Below, in pieces: positions 61,790-64,000 of a stretch of 64,000 bases of DNA (the stretch's first letter is position 1; each line of letters opens with the position of its first letter). The translations under genes were made by a program, and so were the position numbers. Source of the DNA: Phorcus lineatus. Lineage: Eukaryota > Mollusca > Gastropoda > Trochida > Trochidae. The DNA lies in contig OV121087.1 of assembly GCA_921293015.1 (NCBI GenBank), positions 12,784,501 through 12,848,500 on the forward strand, in the 5' to 3' direction. The notes below the pieces were generated by a model, which worked only from the letters and a program-made list of their open reading frames with translations, was not told the origin of the DNA and did not search any database.

Positions 61790-61925
61790 ATATGCCCCTT
61801 TGTGTCTCATAGGTCGTTCGTTTTTGTTTTGATGTTGTTTATTAACAAGTCTGTTGATATGTAATGTTATGTAAAACAACATGTGACACACTATTGAATT
61901 ATATTTCTTTTCTTCTGCTTCTTCA
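61790..61925 (+). mobile_element. Possible retrotransposon 3' tail, older copy
   Basis: It shares with 62176-62351, in order, GTGTCTC.TAGG, a TGTTGTTT/TGCTGTTT block, TGTTATGT, CATGTGACAC and AAT..TAT.T followed by TTCTTC-type sequence. This looks like the 3' end of the same retrotransposon family with its CTT tail shortened and mutated. Confidence 0.5.
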
Positions 61926-62099
61926 TCTACTAGTACACAAAGGAACCACTCACACAGTGGTAAAAGCGGCGCAAATCAGGAAATTTCATCAAAACTTAAA
62001 ACAATTCAACTCATCAATAGTTACCCTTTTCACGTTTACATTTAACTTCTAAACTTAAATCATGCTTCACTGAACTTAAACTTATTTCCTTATTTATCT

Positions 62100-62351
62100 G
62101 TTACCCTTGGGTGTTTGTGTATGCAAAATTTATTTGTTTATTTTAAAATTTTAGATATATATATATATGTATATAGTGTCTCGTAGGCCAACTGGCCGGA
62201 TGCTGTTTTTATATATGAATTTTACTGTTATGTGATTTGTACTACAGCATGTGACACTTTAATAAAATATTTTTTTTCTTCTTCTTCTTCTTCTTCTTCT
62301 TCTTCTTCTTCTTCTTCTTCTTCTTCTTCTTCTTCTTCTTCTTCTTCTTCT
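62100..62351 (+). mobile_element. Possible retrotransposon 3' tail ending in (CTT)n
   Basis: AATAAA (62261-62266) precedes the CTT array and GTGTCTCGTAGGCCAACTGG precedes that. Non-LTR elements in many invertebrates end in short tandem repeats instead of poly(A). The second similar tail 0.4 kb upstream supports a dispersed family, but no attached ORF is visible here. Confidence 0.5.
62276..62351 (+). repeat. (CTT)25 microsatellite
   Basis: About 25 perfect CTT units without interruption, so it is likely length-polymorphic. Confidence 0.97.
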
Positions 62352-63221
62352 GTAAAAGAACAATGAAACACTTGGTAAATAGGAGTAGATGCTTTCAACA
62401 ATTGGCTACTAGTTCTAAGTTTTATGTAAAGATTTTAGATTAGGCTTTTGCATTCTCAGTTTCCCCTGAATACACATAACCCCGAATACACAAGCAATTA
62501 ATCAATTAGCGCTAAAGGGGTCTCGACCGCAGCAACTTATTGCACCTTTGATCAACAGCCGAGTACCGCCCGTTATTTTCCACCGATTGTTAACTTCTAA
62601 TTCGACAAGGAATAACTAGGTGTTATTTGACTCATGCACGATTCGCTAAGCGCTCATACAGTAAGTAGTATATCAGCAACAAGGCTTTCGAATGTGGAAA
62701 TGAAGAAAGGGTCTTTCAAGAGGTAACGGAACTCAGATGAAGAAATCACAAAAGAGACAGACAAACGAAGAGTAGAAGTCTATGAAGTGACAATTAATAG
62801 ATATCAAACATATCTATCTTCATTTAAAAAAGTCACCGAAAAATATAGCAGTAAATGCCAATAAACCCCGAATAATGATTATATCGGCGCTAGTGTTACT
62901 TGAAGTCAACGAGGTTTTGCTCGTAAGATCTACCTATGCTATCTATATGTTTACTGTGTTTTCGGTCAAGGTATGCGTGAATTCTGAACTCGTCATCTGA
63001 ATCACAAAATATTACGTTGACAACCACAAACTAATATATAAACAGTTTTTATCTACGTTTGATATCATTTTAAAGAATGTTTTTAATTCATTCCTTTAGA
63101 TCCCTATTTGAAAGTGGCACTTTAAAAGTATATAAAAGAATATGAAATTAATTTTAACATTTTCGTCAACATTGCCTTTATTAACATCTAGTCTTTCTAG
63201 AATATAATACCATTAAAAGTA
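62352..63221. other. Non-coding, no gene seen
   Basis: The patch 62475-62600 is somewhat less AT-rich (GGGGTCTCGACCGCAGC at 62517-62533) and may be a conserved or regulatory stretch. AACCCCGAATA occurs at 62480 and 62865. Confidence 0.45.
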
Positions 63222-63900
63222 ATGTATAAGCATTCAACACATGGCAAAGCTCTACAACAGCACACAAGATACAATTATATATCTATCAAGCTGGAGTTGG
63301 GCTGTAAAATGTATATTAACTGTAATATGCCTTGTTCTCTTAACAAGTTTCTTGTTTTATGGGTTAGCTCCGCTGAGAGTAGAAAATGGGCGCTATGTTA
63401 TATTGCTTGCTTGTATACGGATGAGCGAATGTAACTTTTATCTAAATGAACAAACCTTTTGAATAAGATTTGTATTCTTAGTGATATGGACGAAGTTAAT
63501 TTTATCTTGGCTTCCCCAGATCTTTCGTAATATTCTTTAAAAATCGTACTGCAAAGCTGTACCATAATGTATATAACTTCTATTCTGCATTGTGTTAACT
63601 CTTCAACATTGGAGTCACTTCGTTAACACTGGCAATCATTTTTCAACGTGGATCTGCACCTTTATATCTTATGTTAACGAAAGGTTTTGTAAGTTTTGTG
63701 TTACGGAGATTGAAGACGAATTTCATTTTATCCTTCAATGTTCAAAATATAAGGAAATAAGACATAAATATATTAAGCATTATTATTGGAAAAACCCTTC
63801 TGTTTATAAATTGGTACAATTATTTACATTGAAAAATACTACCCAACTATGTAACTTTGGTAAATTTCTTGCCAACGCCATGAGAATAAGAAATATGTAA
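63222..63900 (+). pseudogene. Non-LTR retrotransposon (LINE) ORF2 3' end, broken
   Basis: The last 102-codon frame (63592-63900) contains a C-x2-C-x8-H-x4-C motif (Cys33, Cys36, His45, Cys50) inside FCKFC and EDEFHFILQC, followed by KYIKHYYWKNPSVYKLVQL. This is the usual zinc-knuckle-like C-terminus of a LINE reverse transcriptase protein and ends in a stop at 63900. Upstream, two overlapping frames (63222-63434 and 63241-63462) hold the preceding part, including APLRVENGRY, but in shifting phase. About 240 bp (63435-63675) that do not fit the family separate them. Endonuclease and reverse-transcriptase domains are absent. It is a 5'-truncated, dead copy. Confidence 0.75.
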
Positions 63901-64000
63901 CTTATATATCTAAACTCTGTGTCTCTGTTATAGATTACTATGTACATTCTCCTTCCATAATATGTTTTTGAATGCGTACAAATTGTTAGATTAGACACCA
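63901..64000 (+). other. LINE 3' untranslated region, cut by window end
   Basis: This follows the LINE stop codon and probably continues as its 3' UTR. The minus-strand frame 63804-63998 is a shadow. Confidence 0.4.

Overview
This window is AT-rich, non-coding animal DNA, most likely from a mollusc and probably a gastropod. The evidence is a tRNA-derived SINE family whose tail ends in a 'gatataagtgaaatat...gcggcgttaaa' block followed by CTCAC-type repeats, a motif of the form AAGGGAGATAACTC (23597), and a degenerate repeat ending in GGAC runs. I recall all three as common in gastropod and bivalve genomes. No open reading frame exceeds 138 codons. I found no intact protein gene, rRNA, functional tRNA or CRISPR array. 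The only recognisable protein remnants are a broken Tc1/mariner transposase (about 17.3-18.2 kb) and the 3' end of a non-LTR retrotransposon ORF (63.2-63.9 kb).

Layout. 1-7 kb: a diverged duplication of two segment types, X (1431-1860 and 5359-5720) and Y (4250-4670 and 6435-6850). 7-21.4 kb: single-copy-looking DNA with scattered repeats: SINE tails, two MITE-like elements with terminal inverted repeats, a four-copy fold-back at 8.9-9.2 kb, the Tc1/mariner relic and a complete tRNA-derived SINE at 21.1 kb. A few less AT-rich patches (12.0, 14.7 and 16.2 kb) may be cis-regulatory.

21.8-57.4 kb: the main feature, an array of old, diverged head-to-tail duplications. The full units are about 6.5-7.7 kb. 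The same ordered series of segments returns in each unit, with roughly 70-90% identity by eye depending on the segment. No reading frame survives between copies. Several younger transposons sit inside individual units. In two cases a paralogous unit still shows the empty target site, which supports both the insertion boundaries and the homology of the units.

57.4-64 kb: a complete SINE with a 12-bp target duplication (59.8 kb), a small satellite of 32-bp units containing nested palindromes next to a CCGC-phased AT-rich repeat (61.1-61.3 kb), two retrotransposon-like 3' tails ending in CTT repeats, and the broken LINE ORF end.

All similarities were found by eye. Boundaries of diverged repeats are approximate to tens of bases; transposon ends given with target duplications are exact.
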